From positions 1 to 16,019 of the forward strand of contig LATQ01000114.1 of NCBI GenBank assembly GCA_001017865.1: a stretch of 16,019 nucleotides of DNA, written 5' to 3'. A program made the position numbers and the translations under genes. Position 1 is the stretch's first letter. Each line of letters opens with the position of its first letter. Source of the stretch: Rhodococcus sp. IITR03 (GTDB lineage Bacteria; Actinomycetota; Actinomycetes; Mycobacteriales; Mycobacteriaceae). Shown here piece by piece: positions 6,679 to 15,420 of this stretch. The notes beneath the pieces were generated by a model. The model was not told the origin of the DNA. It searched no databases and saw only the letters and a list, made by a program, of their open reading frames with translations.

Positions 6679-7650
6679 TCAGGCCAGTCCGAAGATCCTG
6701 GCCAGACGCATATCGGAGTCGTACAGGCGTCGGTGTCGAAGGTGGAGGCGGAGCTGAGCACCTCGTTCGCGCCGGTGGAGGCGATCAGCTTCTCGAGCCC
6801 CTCGGCCACCTGATCCTCGGTTCCGGCCAGCGAACCCTTCGCGGTCTCGTCGACGATGCGGCGGCGACGCTCGGTCATCGGCTGCCGGCGGATCTCCTCG
6901 ACCGGGGACAGCGGCGGAAACGCACCCGCTTCGCGCGAGACGGCCATCGCCCAGGCCTCCGGAAGCTGCAACTCCCGAACTTCCGCTTCTGTATCGGCGA
7001 TGAGGATGTCGAGGCCGACGACCACATAGGCTCCGCGCCGGGTGTGCCCGGGCGGAAGTCGGCGCGATAACGATCGAACGGTCCCGATCCCTGCCGCAGA
7101 AGAGGCCCGGCGACGACGACGGGCAACCCCAGACGCGCTGCCAGTCGCATACCCTGCCCCGTGCCGAGGACGAAGATCGGAGGCGGCTCGGACAGTCGAG
7201 GGCGCACTGTCAGTTCGGCGGTGCCGTGCAGATAGCCGCGCAGTTCCTCGATGTCGGCGGCGAAGTCGTCCGCGTCGGCCGTGTGAGTACGCAGCGCATC
7301 GCGCACGGGTGCGGTGAATCCGAGGGAACGACCGACACCCAGATCGATTCGTCCGGGGTGCATCGCTTCGAGCATCGCGAACTGTTCGGCGACGACGATC
7401 GGTTGGTGATTGGGCAGCATCACCCCACCCGAGCCCACCCGGATCCGCTCGTCCGATCCGCGATCGCACCGATGAGCAGCGGCGGAGCACCCGACGCGAT
7501 GCCCGGGACGGCATGGTGTTCGGCCACCCAGAAGCGGTGTAACCGGCTGCTCGGCGAGTTCGGCGCGACGCAGGGTCTGCCGCAATGCGGCAGCGTCCGG
7601 CTGCCCCTCCGGGTCCGGGAGCGGTCCAGCAACGACAACGCCACCTGCAC
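6679..7650 (-). pseudogene. LLM-class (luciferase-like) flavin-dependent monooxygenase, multiple frameshifts
   Basis: The intact product would be about 325 residues in a TIM-barrel fold, resembling the MsnO8/YhbW-like subgroup that uses FMN. Segments in order are [82 protein letters not shown] and YVVVGLDILIADTEAEV. The last residues before TGA at 6679 are MRLARIFGLA. At least five breaks split these between frames: near 7620 (CCCC reduced to CCC), 7550-7560 (two single losses), 7455-7462, 7028-7034 and 6724-6727. Each is repaired by one base. The GTG at 7650 is a provisional start. The protein ends 172 bases before the ANTAR start. Substrate is unknown; F420 use is possible but the subgroup is usually FMN-dependent. 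Confidence 0.82.
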
Positions 7651-7692
7651 GGTCGTCTCAACACCACAACCGTCGCGGATCTTCCCTGCGGG

Positions 7693-8003
7693 TCAGGGAT
7701 CCTCGGGCCCCCAGGCGCGACCGGCTGCGATCCAGTCCCCGTGGAAGTGGAGTTGCCCGTGCTCCGACGCTTCTGCGCCGCGGCGACACCGTGCGCATCG
7801 GCGACGTACAGCAGGAGGTTGGCAATGGCGTTTCCGACAGCGACGACCTGGTCGCGGGCATCGCTCGCTCGGATCGCCACCTCGGCGAGTGCGCGCCCGG
7901 CACCGATGGCCCCCGCCAGGGACTGGTGCTGGAGCTGGGTGCAGCCGGGACGACCGCAGGACAGACACAGGTCCGATACGTGATCACCCGTCGGAGTCCT
8001 CAT
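7693..8003 (-). pseudogene. Small conserved-looking protein of unknown function, one frameshift
   Basis: I do not recognise this family. After repair it is about 103 residues. The N-terminal part has a Cys cluster, CLSCGRPGC, suggestive of metal binding. A long alanine-rich helix (AGAIGAGRALAEVAIRASDA, then QVVAVGNAIANLLLYVADAHG) follows, and the end reads LHFHGDWIAAGRAWGPEDP. The frame breaks near 7775-7779, where restoring a G in the GCGGC run joins ADAHGVAAA to EASEHGQ. The ATG at 8003 has AGGA about 7 bases upstream. A possible -10 CATAAT (plus-strand 8031-8036) lies 28 bases upstream. It lies between another small unknown gene and the LLM gene, 42 bases from the latter, so co-transcription is likely. 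Confidence 0.6.
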
Positions 8004-8030
8004 GTCATTTCCTGCCGAAACATAAAGCCA

Positions 8031-8036
8031 ATTATG
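8031..8036 (-). promoter_or_regulatory. Candidate -10 element
   Basis: On the minus strand CATAAT matches TATAAT in five of six positions. It lies in a locally AT-rich 8004-8060 segment upstream of the small protein that starts at 8003. No strong -35 is visible at the expected distance, so this is tentative. Confidence 0.35.
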
Positions 8037-8113
8037 TCCGATTTCGTTTCGGTGCCGAATGGGAGGTGCCGACGTACTCGACAATGCCACTCCGAGCGGC
8101 AAGGTCGAACTGT

Positions 8114-8400
8114 TCACGGCCGCGGGTTCTTCCGGGTCCACCGCGGCCGGTCGCTGCGGGTGGCCGCCGTGCAGCGACGACACGGGACGACTCCGTGCTC
8201 GCCCAGTTCCGCCAGGTACAACGCGTCGCTCCACGGCACGTGCGGAAAGCGATCGAGGCGGGCGCGGGAGAGCGGCACCCCGCACAGGGTCTGGTTGGTG
8301 CCGGGCGTCCATGCGTGGGTGTCGCCGGACGGGTAGCGGATCCCGTCGGTATCGGTCCATCGGCCGACGCAGCGACTGCCGGGCTGGTGTGCTGAGCCAT
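8114..8400 (-). pseudogene. Small cysteine-containing actinobacterial hypothetical protein, one frameshift
   Basis: After repair it is about 95 residues: MAQHTSPG, then SRCVGRWTDTDGIRYPSGDT, TLCGVPLSRARLDRFPHVPW and VVPCRRCTAATRSDR. The LCG followed by CxxC pattern and the FPHVPW segment resemble small zinc-ribbon-like proteins common in this order; no function is established. The frame breaks near 8375-8380, where restoring one G in CCCGGC joins the ATG frame to the protein-like frame. The ATG at 8400 lies 28 bases downstream of the fprB stop. Between them is a 5-bp hairpin, TCCCG-GTAG-CGGGA, with no T-tract. Confidence 0.6.
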
Positions 8401-8428
8401 GGGTCCGGGTTCCCGCTACCGGGAGGGA

Positions 8429-10102
8429 TTACTCGATACGGGATGCTGCGAGCATCTCCTCGATCGAGACGAACTTCAGGCGCGAGCGTCCCGCCGCCGA
8501 ACCGCGGGCCTTCTCCTGCTTGTCGATCTGCAGCCAGCCCCGGTAGTCGATGTGCTCCGGGCGCCGCTCGGCCACCAAGGTGGCGAGCTTCTCCCGATCG
8601 GCGACCGGCTCGGGCAGCTTGCCCTCGACGAAATCGTCGAGGATCTTCTCGACGGTTTCGGCCGAGCACTGCTTGTTGGTGCCGATCACCCCGCTGGGAC
8701 CGCGCTTGATCCAGCCGGCGGTGTAGACACCGGGCACCGGCGCCCCGGTCTCGGCGTCGATCACCCGGCCGCAGTCGTTCGGGATGACCCCGCGCCGCTC
8801 ATCGAAGGGCAGCCCGGCCGGCGCGGTGCCGCGGTAGCCGATCGAGCGCAGCACCAATCCCGCTTCGAGGGTTTCGGTCTGCCCGGTCGGGCGGGCCTCG
8901 AGACGGCCGTCGACCTCGACGAGTTCGTTGCGTTCGAGCGTGATCGACTCGACACACCGTCGCCGGAGATCTCCACCGGCGAGGCGAGATAGCGCAGCAC
9001 GATCCGCTTGTTGCCCTCGGTGGGGGTGCGCTGCGCGAAGCCCTCGACCTGCCGCACCTTCAGCGCCAGACGGGGTTCGACCTCCGGATCGTCGATCAGC
9101 GCGCGGCTGACCGGGTCGAGTTCGACCTCGACCGGATCGACGACCACATCGACACCCGGCAACGAGCCGAGCGCGAGCAGTTCCGGTTGGTGTAGGCGGC
9201 CTGCGCCGGACCGCGCCGACCCACCACCACGACCTCCCGGATGTTCGACGTGCGCAGCGCCTCGAGCGCGTGCTCGGCGATGTCGGTGCGCGCGAGATCC
9301 TCCGGGTCCATCACCAGCGCCCGCGCGACGTCCAAGGCGACGTTGCCGTTGCCGATGATCACCGCACGCTCGGCCGACAGGTCGAAGGTGCGGTCGGCGA
9401 AATCCGGGTGCCCGTTGTACCAGGCGACGAACTCGGTGGCGGCGTGGCTGCCCGCGAGGTCCTCCCCGGGGATGTTCAGTGTGCGATCACTCGCGGCGCC
9501 GACGGCGTAGATCACCGCGTGATGGTGCGCGAGCAGTTCCTCGTGGGTGATGTGGGTGCCGACCTCGACGTTGAAATAGCACTGGGTGTTCTTGTGGCCG
9601 ATGGCGCTGCGGAAGACGTCCCCGATCCCCTTGGTGCTCTGGTGATCGGGGGCCACACCGGCACGCACCAGCCCGTAGGGGGTGGGCAGGCGATCGAAGA
9701 TGTCGACCTGCACCGCCGAGTGCGTCACCAGATCCATCGCGGCATAGCACGCGGCCGGACCGGATCCGACGATCGCGACCCGCAAGGTGCCCAGCTCGGC
9801 GGGCAGCTTGCGACGGGTCCGCAGCTCGGGCCAGTCCGGCCCGATCGGATACCGCCGGTAGTACTCGGCGTTGATCTCCAGATAGGCTCCTGCGCCGGGG
9901 TCAGTTCGTTGTCGGCGGCGATCGCGTCGACCGGGCACTCGTCGACACACGCCCCGCAGTCGATGCACGTGTCCGGATCGATGTACAGCATCTCCGTCGT
10001 CGCGAAGGGAGCCTCGTCGGGCGTGGGGTGGATGCAGTTGACCGGGCAGACCTCGACACACGAGACGTCGTTGCAACACGCCTGGGTGATTACATAAGCC
10101 AC
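8429..10102 (-). pseudogene. fprB: Ferredoxin-fused NADPH:ferredoxin reductase of FprB type, three frameshifts
   Basis: The protein moves electrons from NADPH through FAD to iron-sulfur centres, an adrenodoxin-reductase-like role in the cytoplasm. After repair it is about 558 residues. Residues 1-70 are a seven-iron-type ferredoxin with [18 protein letters not shown] and [16 protein letters not shown]. The FAD site is [14 protein letters not shown], followed by [18 protein letters not shown]. The NADPH site is [16 protein letters not shown]. The end has GVYTAGWIKRGPSGVIGTNK. Breaks lie near 9884-9887 (after the ferredoxin), 9183-9186 (CCC to CC after AAYTN) and 8952-8958. The GTG at 10102 follows AGGT (plus-strand 10109-10112) with a 6-base spacer. 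It lacks about 25 residues of the usual FprB C-terminus. FprA is the main alternative, but FprA lacks the fused ferredoxin. Confidence 0.9.
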
Positions 10103-10190
10103 AGTTCTACCTGCCTACAGTGCCGATCTCGGACAACGAACGGGCCTCAGACTAGTACACGTTCCAGTTCCGGTCGAGAACCGCATTCTC

Positions 10191-10221
10191 GAAATAATAT
10201 CATCGTATTTCCAACTGTCGA
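10191..10221 (-). promoter_or_regulatory. Candidate fprB promoter with overlapping inverted repeat
   Basis: On the minus strand TCGACA (plus-strand 10216-10221) and TATTAT (10194-10199) are spaced by 16 bases, near-consensus. GAAATA (10191-10196) and TATTTC (10206-10211) form a perfect 6-bp inverted repeat over the -10, a possible operator. Transcription would start about 85 bases before the fprB GTG. This is the most AT-rich spot nearby. Confidence 0.5.
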
Positions 10222-10227
10222 GACGCG

Positions 10228-10452
10228 TCAGATGTCCGTTTCGGTGCTCGACTCGATGCGGAAACCGATCTTGAGAGTGACCTGCGTATGGGCCACCCGG
10301 CCGTCGTCGATGTGGCCCCGGATGTTGACCGTCTCGAACCACTCGAGATGCCGCGTGGTCTCCGCTGCTCGCGCCACCGCTTTCGCGATCGCGTCGTCGA
10401 CTCCCGTCGTCGACGATCCGACGACCTCGATCACCCGGTAGACATGGCTCAT
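10228..10452 (-). CDS. Dodecin family flavin-binding protein
   Basis: Dodecins form hollow twelve-subunit shells that store or buffer FMN or riboflavin, and in mycobacteria also CoA. This 74-residue protein has the expected length. It begins MSHVYRVIEVVGSS, continues with DDAIAKAVARAAETTRHLEWFE and TVNIRGHIDDG, and ends with VTLKIGFRIE. The central Trp (LEWFEV-type) is the residue that stacks on the flavin. The ATG at 10452 follows AGGAG (plus-strand 10460-10464) with a 7-base spacer, an excellent site. The frame is intact. It lies between the serine hydrolase and the fprB promoter region. Flavin traffic links it loosely to FprB and the LLM enzyme. Confidence 0.95.
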   Translation of the reverse strand: MSHVYRVIEVVGSSTTGVDDAIAKAVARAAETTRHLEWFETVNIRGHIDDGRVAHTQVTLKIGFRIESSTETDI

Positions 10453-10544
10453 GGCTGAACTCCTCGAATCGGCGATGCTCCGATTCGGATCGTCCCGCCC
10501 CCGAGCGACCCCCGTCCCCGGAACCACGAAAATGACAGGAAGAT

Positions 10545-11804
10545 TCAGGCACGACGCGCCAGCGACCGGGCGAGTTCGCCCAGACGCGCCAGACGCAGGT
10601 CCCCGAGCGGGATCGCGCCGGCACCGAGCCGGTTGGTGACGAAGGCGAGCGACAATCCGGTGTCGAGATCGGCGTACGCCCCCGAGCCACCCACTCCGTA
10701 GTGCCCGAGAGCACCGCGCGGGCGCTGGATGCTCGCGAAGATGGGCTGGTGGTAGCCGAGCCGCCACGCCATCGGCACACCGAGCACGTAGTCCCGGCTG
10801 CGCACGCGCACGCGCGACATCTCGTCGATCGTGGTGGCGTCGAGGAACTTCACGCCGTCGATCGTCCCGCCGGCCGCGATCGCCCCGTACATACGCGCGA
10901 GCGAGCGGGCGGTGAACACACCGTTCCAGCCCGGCATCACCGAGTCGTGCACGGCCGGGTCGCGACGAGCCGGTCGAAGCCGTCGGGCATTGCAGCTTCG
11001 GCGAGACCGCGGGTCGGTTCGAGTCGCGACAGCACCGCGGCGCTCGCACCCCAGTGCAGTCCGACCGGGGCGAGTCGCGGGAACAGCTTCGCGATGCGGC
11101 CCCGTTCGTCGTGCGGCACGCGGTACCAGAAATCGGGATCGCCGAGCGGCCGGGCGATCTCCCGTTCCACGACCTCCACGAAGGGCAGGCCGGTCACCCG
11201 TTGCACGAGTTCGGCAACGAGCCATCCGTAGGTGACGGCATGGTAGCCCGATCCGCGCCGACGTCGGCGATCCGGCGCCGCCTGCTCGAGTGCTGCGACG
11301 GTCGCCTCGTAGTCGAGGATCCCGCGCGTCCCGGGAACCAGGCCGCGCACGCGGTGCAGGCCGGATCGGTGGGTCATGACATCCGCGACGGTGATGTCTT
11401 CCTTGCCGTTCGCGGCGAACTCCGGCCAGTACTGCGCGACGGGCGCGAAGTAGTCGATCGCTCCGCGCTCGGCCAGACGGTGCACGACGGTCGACGCCAC
11501 GCCCTTGCCGGTCGAGAACGACAACGCCATGGTGTCGCGGCTCCACCGCTTGTCGGGGGCCGACCAGCCGGACCAGATGTCGAGGACCTTTTCGCCGTGG
11601 AGATAGGCGGTGAGTGCGCCCCCGCCGTCCCGGGGACGCTTGTACAGCGAGAAGAAGGCGTCGGCCAGGCGCAGGAATCGCGGATCGACGACCATCTCGG
11701 TGGCGCCGCCGCCGGACCGGCCGGGCGTCGATCTGCCCGGGAACGTGCACCGGTGCGAACGACGCTGTCGCCCCGGCAGGTTCGAAGACTGCTCCGGTCG
11801 TCAT
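10545..11804 (-). pseudogene. Serine hydrolase / beta-lactamase-family esterase, two frame changes
   Basis: This is a class-C-beta-lactamase-like hydrolase, most likely an esterase rather than a resistance enzyme. The nucleophile motif SxxK is STGK (plus-strand 11504-11515), preceded by DTMALSF. VTYGWLVAELV supplies the second-motif tyrosine, and HYGVGGSG the third motif. Other family segments are DVMTHRSGL, HDSVMPGWNGVFTARSLARM and GLSLAFVTNRLG. The main frame runs 10937-11695. A break near 10960-10966 (one base lost before DPAVHD) moves the last 130 residues to another frame. A second change near 11715 separates the segment MTTGAVFEPAGAT from MVVDPRFL; here two bases would be missing, or the true start is the ATG at 11695. 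If both are repaired, the protein is about 420 residues (383 from 11695). The stop lies 92 bases before dodecin. Confidence 0.82.
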
Positions 11805-11829
11805 GTGCGACAGGCTACGACGACACGGA

Positions 11830-11850
11830 ACGTAAAGGAAGGGTTTACGT
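11830..11850. promoter_or_regulatory. 7-bp inverted repeat, candidate operator upstream of the serine hydrolase
   Basis: ACGTAAA (11830-11836), a 7-base spacer and TTTACGT (11844-11850) form a perfect inverted repeat. It ends 26 bases upstream of the ATG at 11804 and lies just after the stop of the upstream secreted-protein gene. Its size and shape suit a TetR-like dimer. No such regulator lies beside it. Confidence 0.5.
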
Positions 11851-11891
11851 ACAGTCTGTTTGTCGACGCTCCCCGGCGAGACGCGCCGAAT

Positions 11892-12441
11892 CTACGGCAG
11901 GGGCAACGGCGGCGTCTGCGCGCCAGGAGTGAAGTACCGGAAGTCGCCCAGCACGACGCACCCGCGTCCGGCCTCGAGTTCGAACGCGGCCGCCGCGGTG
12001 CCCTCGCACAACACCGGATCGTCGGCGTCGCACATAGGCCTGCGACTGCGGACCCGCAGCGACGACCGCCGTGCCGGGACTTTCGAGGACACCGAGCGCC
12101 AGGGCCTGCGCGCCCACACCGATCGCGAACAGCCGGCCCGACGTGCTCTCTCCGGCGCCGACACCGCCGTCGAATCCGGCAGCCACCACCTGTGCGGCGC
12201 TGCGGGCATCGGCGAATCCCACGCCCCGCTCGCCGTAACTCCACGCCTCGGCGGTGCCGTCGGTGGACGCGCCGCACGCTTCGTCGCCGTCGATCTGTAC
12301 GACCTCGGCCGGGGCGCCCGGCGGTGCCGTGCACGTCGTGGCCGCGGACGCGGTCTGAGGAAGCAGGAAACCGACACCGATGGCAGCAGCGAATGCTGCC
12401 CCGACGCCGAGAACCCGACCGGACGCCCACGAGCGAATCAC
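11892..12441 (-). pseudogene. Secreted cysteine-containing protein of unknown function, one frameshift
   Basis: I cannot name the family. After repair it is about 183 residues. A Sec signal peptide (VIRSWASGRVLGVGAAFA, ending PQTASA) precedes a mature part with TTCTAPPG, DEACGAS, CDADDPVLCEG and RGCVVLGDFRYFT. The several cysteines suggest disulfides outside the cell. The centre is small-residue-rich with ARSAAQVVAAGFDGG, AIGVGAQALALGVLE and the end TPPLPLP before TAG. The frame breaks near 12030-12036 at a TGTG tract, where two bases are probably missing between QAYV and CDADD. The GTG at 12441 is chosen because AAAGG (plus-strand 12450-12454) is 8 bases upstream; a GTG at 12465 adds 8 residues. 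Upstream an imperfectly placed ACTGT/ACAGT repeat (12469-12486) is noted. Confidence 0.65.
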
Positions 12442-12558
12442 GACATCGACCTTTCCGAACCTCACGCGACTGTTTTCTCGGACAGTTTATGGACTCGCGC
12501 TTCGGGAGGTCTCATAGTCGAGGTCACGACAGGGACGCGATTCCCCGAACGTTCCGGT

Positions 12559-13610
12559 TCACGTGTCCTTCGCCCGGTCGGTGTCGCGGGACGGTTGGAC
12601 GCGTTTCGGCTCCCCCGGCATCTTCGGGTGATTCGGCGGATACGGCAGGTCGCCGAGACCGTTCGCCGCGTCCCGCTCCGCCATCTCGAGCAGGACGTCC
12701 AGCGAGTGCGCGTGCGCGTCCAGATCCGCCATCGGATCGCCGCGCTTCGCCAGCAGATCCGGCACGGTGGCGATCGTGAAGTCGTCGGGTTCGGCGTCGA
12801 CCAGCTCGTCCCAGGTCAGCGGGGTCGAGACGGTCGCGATCGGGGTGCGGCGGACCGAGTAGGCCGAGGCGATCGTCTTGTCGCGCGCATTCTGGTTGTA
12901 GTCGAGGAAGAGCCGCTCCCCACGCTCCTCCTTCCACCACGCCGTCGTCGCCCGCCCGTCGCTGCGCCGCTCGATCTCACGCATCAGCGCGATCCCGGCG
13001 CGACGGACTCCGACGAAATCCCATTCGGGCACGATCCGCAGATAGATATGGAGCCCCCGCCCACCGGACGTCTTGGGATATCCGGTGAGCCCCAGTTCGT
13101 CGAGGAGCGGGCGCACGACCTCCAGCGCCACGGCCGCGCGTCGCCGAAGTCGGTTCCCGGTTGCGGGTCGAGGTCGATGCGCAGTTCGTCGGGACGGTCG
13201 GTGTCGCCGCACCGCACCGGCCACGGATGGAAGGTCACGCACCCGAGGTTCGCCGCCCACACCACGTCGGCGGCCGAACACACACGCAGCGCATCGGCGG
13301 TGCGCCCCGACGGGAAGGTGATCTCGCAGGTCGCCACGTGGTCGGGTCGCTTGACCGGTGCCCGCTTCTGATAGATCTCCTCCCCCTCGATGCCGTCGGG
13401 AAAGCGCTGCAGATGCGTCGGCCGGTCGCGCAGGGCCGTCAGGATCGGTGCGTCGAACTCGGTGGCGACCCTGCGGTAGTACTCCACGAGGTGCCGCTTC
13501 GTGCCACCTGCGGCGCCGAGCTGCGGGAAGTAGATCTTGTCGGGGTTCGACAACCGCACGGGCGTGCCGTCGACGTCCAGCTCTTCCGCGGGCGAACGCT
13601 TCGTGGCCAT
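12559..13610 (-). pseudogene. Prim-PolC: LigD-type primase-polymerase (stand-alone), one frameshift
   Basis: This is an archaeo-eukaryotic primase-like repair polymerase, about 350 residues after repair. It opens SPAEELDVDGTPVRLSNPDK and YFPQLGAAGGTKRHLVEYY. THLQRFPDGIEGEEIYQKR follows. The metal-binding motif RIDLDPQPG has the DxD form, then SGGRGLHIYLR and FLDYNQNARDKTIASAYS with the third acidic residue. The end is GLGDLPYPPNHPKMPGEP and RVQPSRDTDR. This architecture matches mycobacterial Prim-PolC (Rv3730c-like), rather than the polymerase domain inside full LigD. The frame breaks near 13132-13136, where a G is missing between GDAR and AVALEVV. The ATG at 13610 is one base after the ligC stop, so translation is probably coupled. 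It acts with LigC in DNA gap repair in mycobacteria (established knowledge, from memory). Confidence 0.9.
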
Positions 13611-13611
13611 G

Positions 13612-14677
13612 TCAGTCCTCCGTCCGGTCGAGCACATCCGACAGGTCGTAGCGCACCGGCACCTCCAGCTGGTCGAACGTGCAGCTCTCGGGGTCGCGGT
13701 CGGGACGCCACCGCAGGAACTTCGCAGCGTGCCGGAACCGCATCCCCGCTCCCGACACACCTTCCATCTGGTCGTACGCGACCTCCACGACACGTTCGGG
13801 ACGCAACGGCACCCAGCTGCGGTCCACCGCCGAACGCCACCGCGTCGGTTCACCCTGCTCGACGACGTCGTCCCCGAGTCGCAGCGGTTGCAGTTCGACG
13901 AGCAGTTCCTCGCGTCGCTCCCGCGTGAACGCCGAGCTCCGCCGACCATCGCGAGTCCACCGTCGTGGTAGAGCCCGAGCAGCAGCGACCCGACGCCCTC
14001 GACGCTCTTGTGCATGCGGTAACCCATGAGGACGCAGTCGGCGGTGCGGGCGTGCTTGAGTTTGAGCATCTCCGCTTGTCGGGCACATAGAACCCGTCGA
14101 GTCGCTTGGCGATCACACCGTCGAGGCCGGCGCCTTCGAACTCCTCGAACCATCGGCGGGCGGTATCGGTGTCGGTCGTGGCCACCGTGACGTGGCAGCT
14201 CTTACCCCCGCCGATCTCGGATCGCAGCCGCGCGCGCCGCTCGGCGAACGGAGTCTCCATGAGGTCCTCGTCGCCGAGAGCGAGCAGATCGAAGCCGACG
14301 AACACGGCCGGTGTCTGCTCGGCGAGCATCGTGACCCGGCTGGCGGCCGGGTGGATCCGTTCGGACAGCGCCTGCCAGTCGAGTCGGGTGCGGCCGTCGT
14401 GTTCGCGCGGGACGACGATCTCCCGTCGACCACACACCTGCGGGGCAGTTCGGCACGCGCGGCGTCGGCGAGCTCCGGGAAGTAGCGCACGAGGTCCTTG
14501 CCCCCGCGCGAGCCGAGAACCACCTCGTCGCCGTCGCGGAAGACGATCGCCCGGAAGCCGTCCCACTTGTTCGTAGGACCACTCGTCGGGACCGCTCTCG
14601 GGTTGGGAGGGGACGGTGGAGGAGACCTTGGCGAGCATCGGGGCGAGCGGCGGCACCACAGGCAGTCCATGCGGCAC
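13612..14677 (-). pseudogene. ligC: ATP-dependent DNA ligase LigC, four frameshifts
   Basis: This is a stand-alone ATP-dependent ligase, about 356 residues after repair, the usual LigC length. It starts VPHGLPVVPPLAPMLAKV. The active-site Lys is in KWDGFRA (codon at plus-strand 14566-14568), preceded by SYE. GSRGGKDLVRYFPEL, CVVDGEIVVPREHDG, FVGFDLLALGDEDL, GLDGVIAKRLDGFYVPDK, MLKLKHARTADCVLMGYR and GSLLLGLYHDGGLAMVGG follow in order. The end has FVPLRPERVVEV-type sequence and RHAAKFLRWRPDRDPESC. Breaks are near 14567-14572 (two bases, beside the catalytic Lys; LigC has EPKWDG here), 14421-14424, 14070-14074 and 13934-13940. The GTG at 14677 fits the family start. Prim-PolC follows one base after the TGA. 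It is divergent from the lipoprotein, 50 bases away, and no Ku gene is present. Confidence 0.92.
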
Positions 14678-14727
14678 ATCGTTCCACCCCGTACGGTACC
14701 GGCAGCACTTCCGTAGGCTCTTCGACC

Positions 14728-15311
14728 ATGAACATTCTCCGAGGGGCGGCCGGTGCCGCGATGGCGTTGGCGGCAGCAGGGGTGCTCGGAGGATGCGCGA
14801 CCCAGGTCGAAGGGCAGGCCGTGCCCGCCGCGAACGCCCTGGACACGTCCACGGCGCCGTCCTTTTCCCTACCCACCACGACCCGTCGGCGTCGTCGTCG
14901 ACCGAATTGAGCGTCGACGTCGCAGCCGGCGAATGCGTCGCGCTCGGCGGCACCGTCGACGACGCGACCATCGACTACGCGGTGTGCGGCAGCCCGAGCT
15001 CGAATTACAAGGTCGTCGACGTCGTCGATGCCACCGCCATGTGCCCCGGTGACATCGACCAGACCTACTACGAGTCGTTCGGCGGTGTCGAGGTCGGCGC
15101 GCTGTGTCTCGACATCGACTGGGTGGTGGGCGACTGCATCGACCTCGGTGGCGAGGACCCGCAGCGCATCGACTGCGGTGAGCCCGCCGTCCAGGGCGAG
15201 GAGGTCACCGAGATCCTGCTCGACACCTCCGACGTGAACGACTGCTCGACGTCCGAGGGTGGCTTCGTGTACCGGGAACGCAACTTCGTGGTCTGCACCG
15301 ACACCATCTGA
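14728..15311 (+). pseudogene. LppU-like lipoprotein, one frameshift
   Basis: This is an exported lipoprotein of about 194 residues after repair, function unknown. The signal peptide MNILRGAAGAAMALAAAGVL ends in a lipobox LGGC with Cys23. A low-complexity linker of Thr, Pro and Ser follows, then a domain similar to mycobacterial LppU: VDVAAGECVALGGT, YAVCGSPSSNYKVVDVV, GALCLDIDWVVGDCIDLG, RIDCGEPA and FVYRERNFVVCTD. Conserved cysteines suggest disulfides outside the membrane. The frame breaks near 14882-14885, where restoring a C in an ACCC run joins SLPTTT to PSASSSTELS. The ATG at 14728 has only a weak upstream AGG. Divergent from ligC; a short palindrome CCGTACGG (14689-14696) lies between them. 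Confidence 0.85.
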
Positions 15312-15420
15312 GGTTCCCTCCTCGTGCGGATGCCCGTCGCCACCGCGACGGAGAGCATGTCGGTGCCTCCCGCAACAATGCGTTCGACAGATCATCATCC
15401 GACGGACGCGAGGACAGAAC

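Noticed and set aside
8411..8424. Hairpin TCCCG-GTAG-CGGGA after fprB as a terminator
   Set aside because: The stem is only 5 bp, no T-tract follows on the minus strand, and the next gene starts 11 bases later.
5811..8669. Continuous 952-codon open frame on the minus strand
   Set aside because: Only its last 231 codons, the ANTAR gene, are protein-like throughout. The rest strings together fragments of the LLM enzyme and small proteins in the wrong frames; long open frames are common in high-GC DNA.
10545..11804. Single continuous frame as the serine hydrolase
   Set aside because: It is open by chance because two frame changes cancel. The hydrolase motifs between them, such as STGK, lie in another frame, so the middle of this open frame is not the real protein.
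11860..13371. 503-codon open frame on the plus strand
   Set aside because: It is antisense to the secreted protein and Prim-PolC, whose conserved motifs are on the minus strand.
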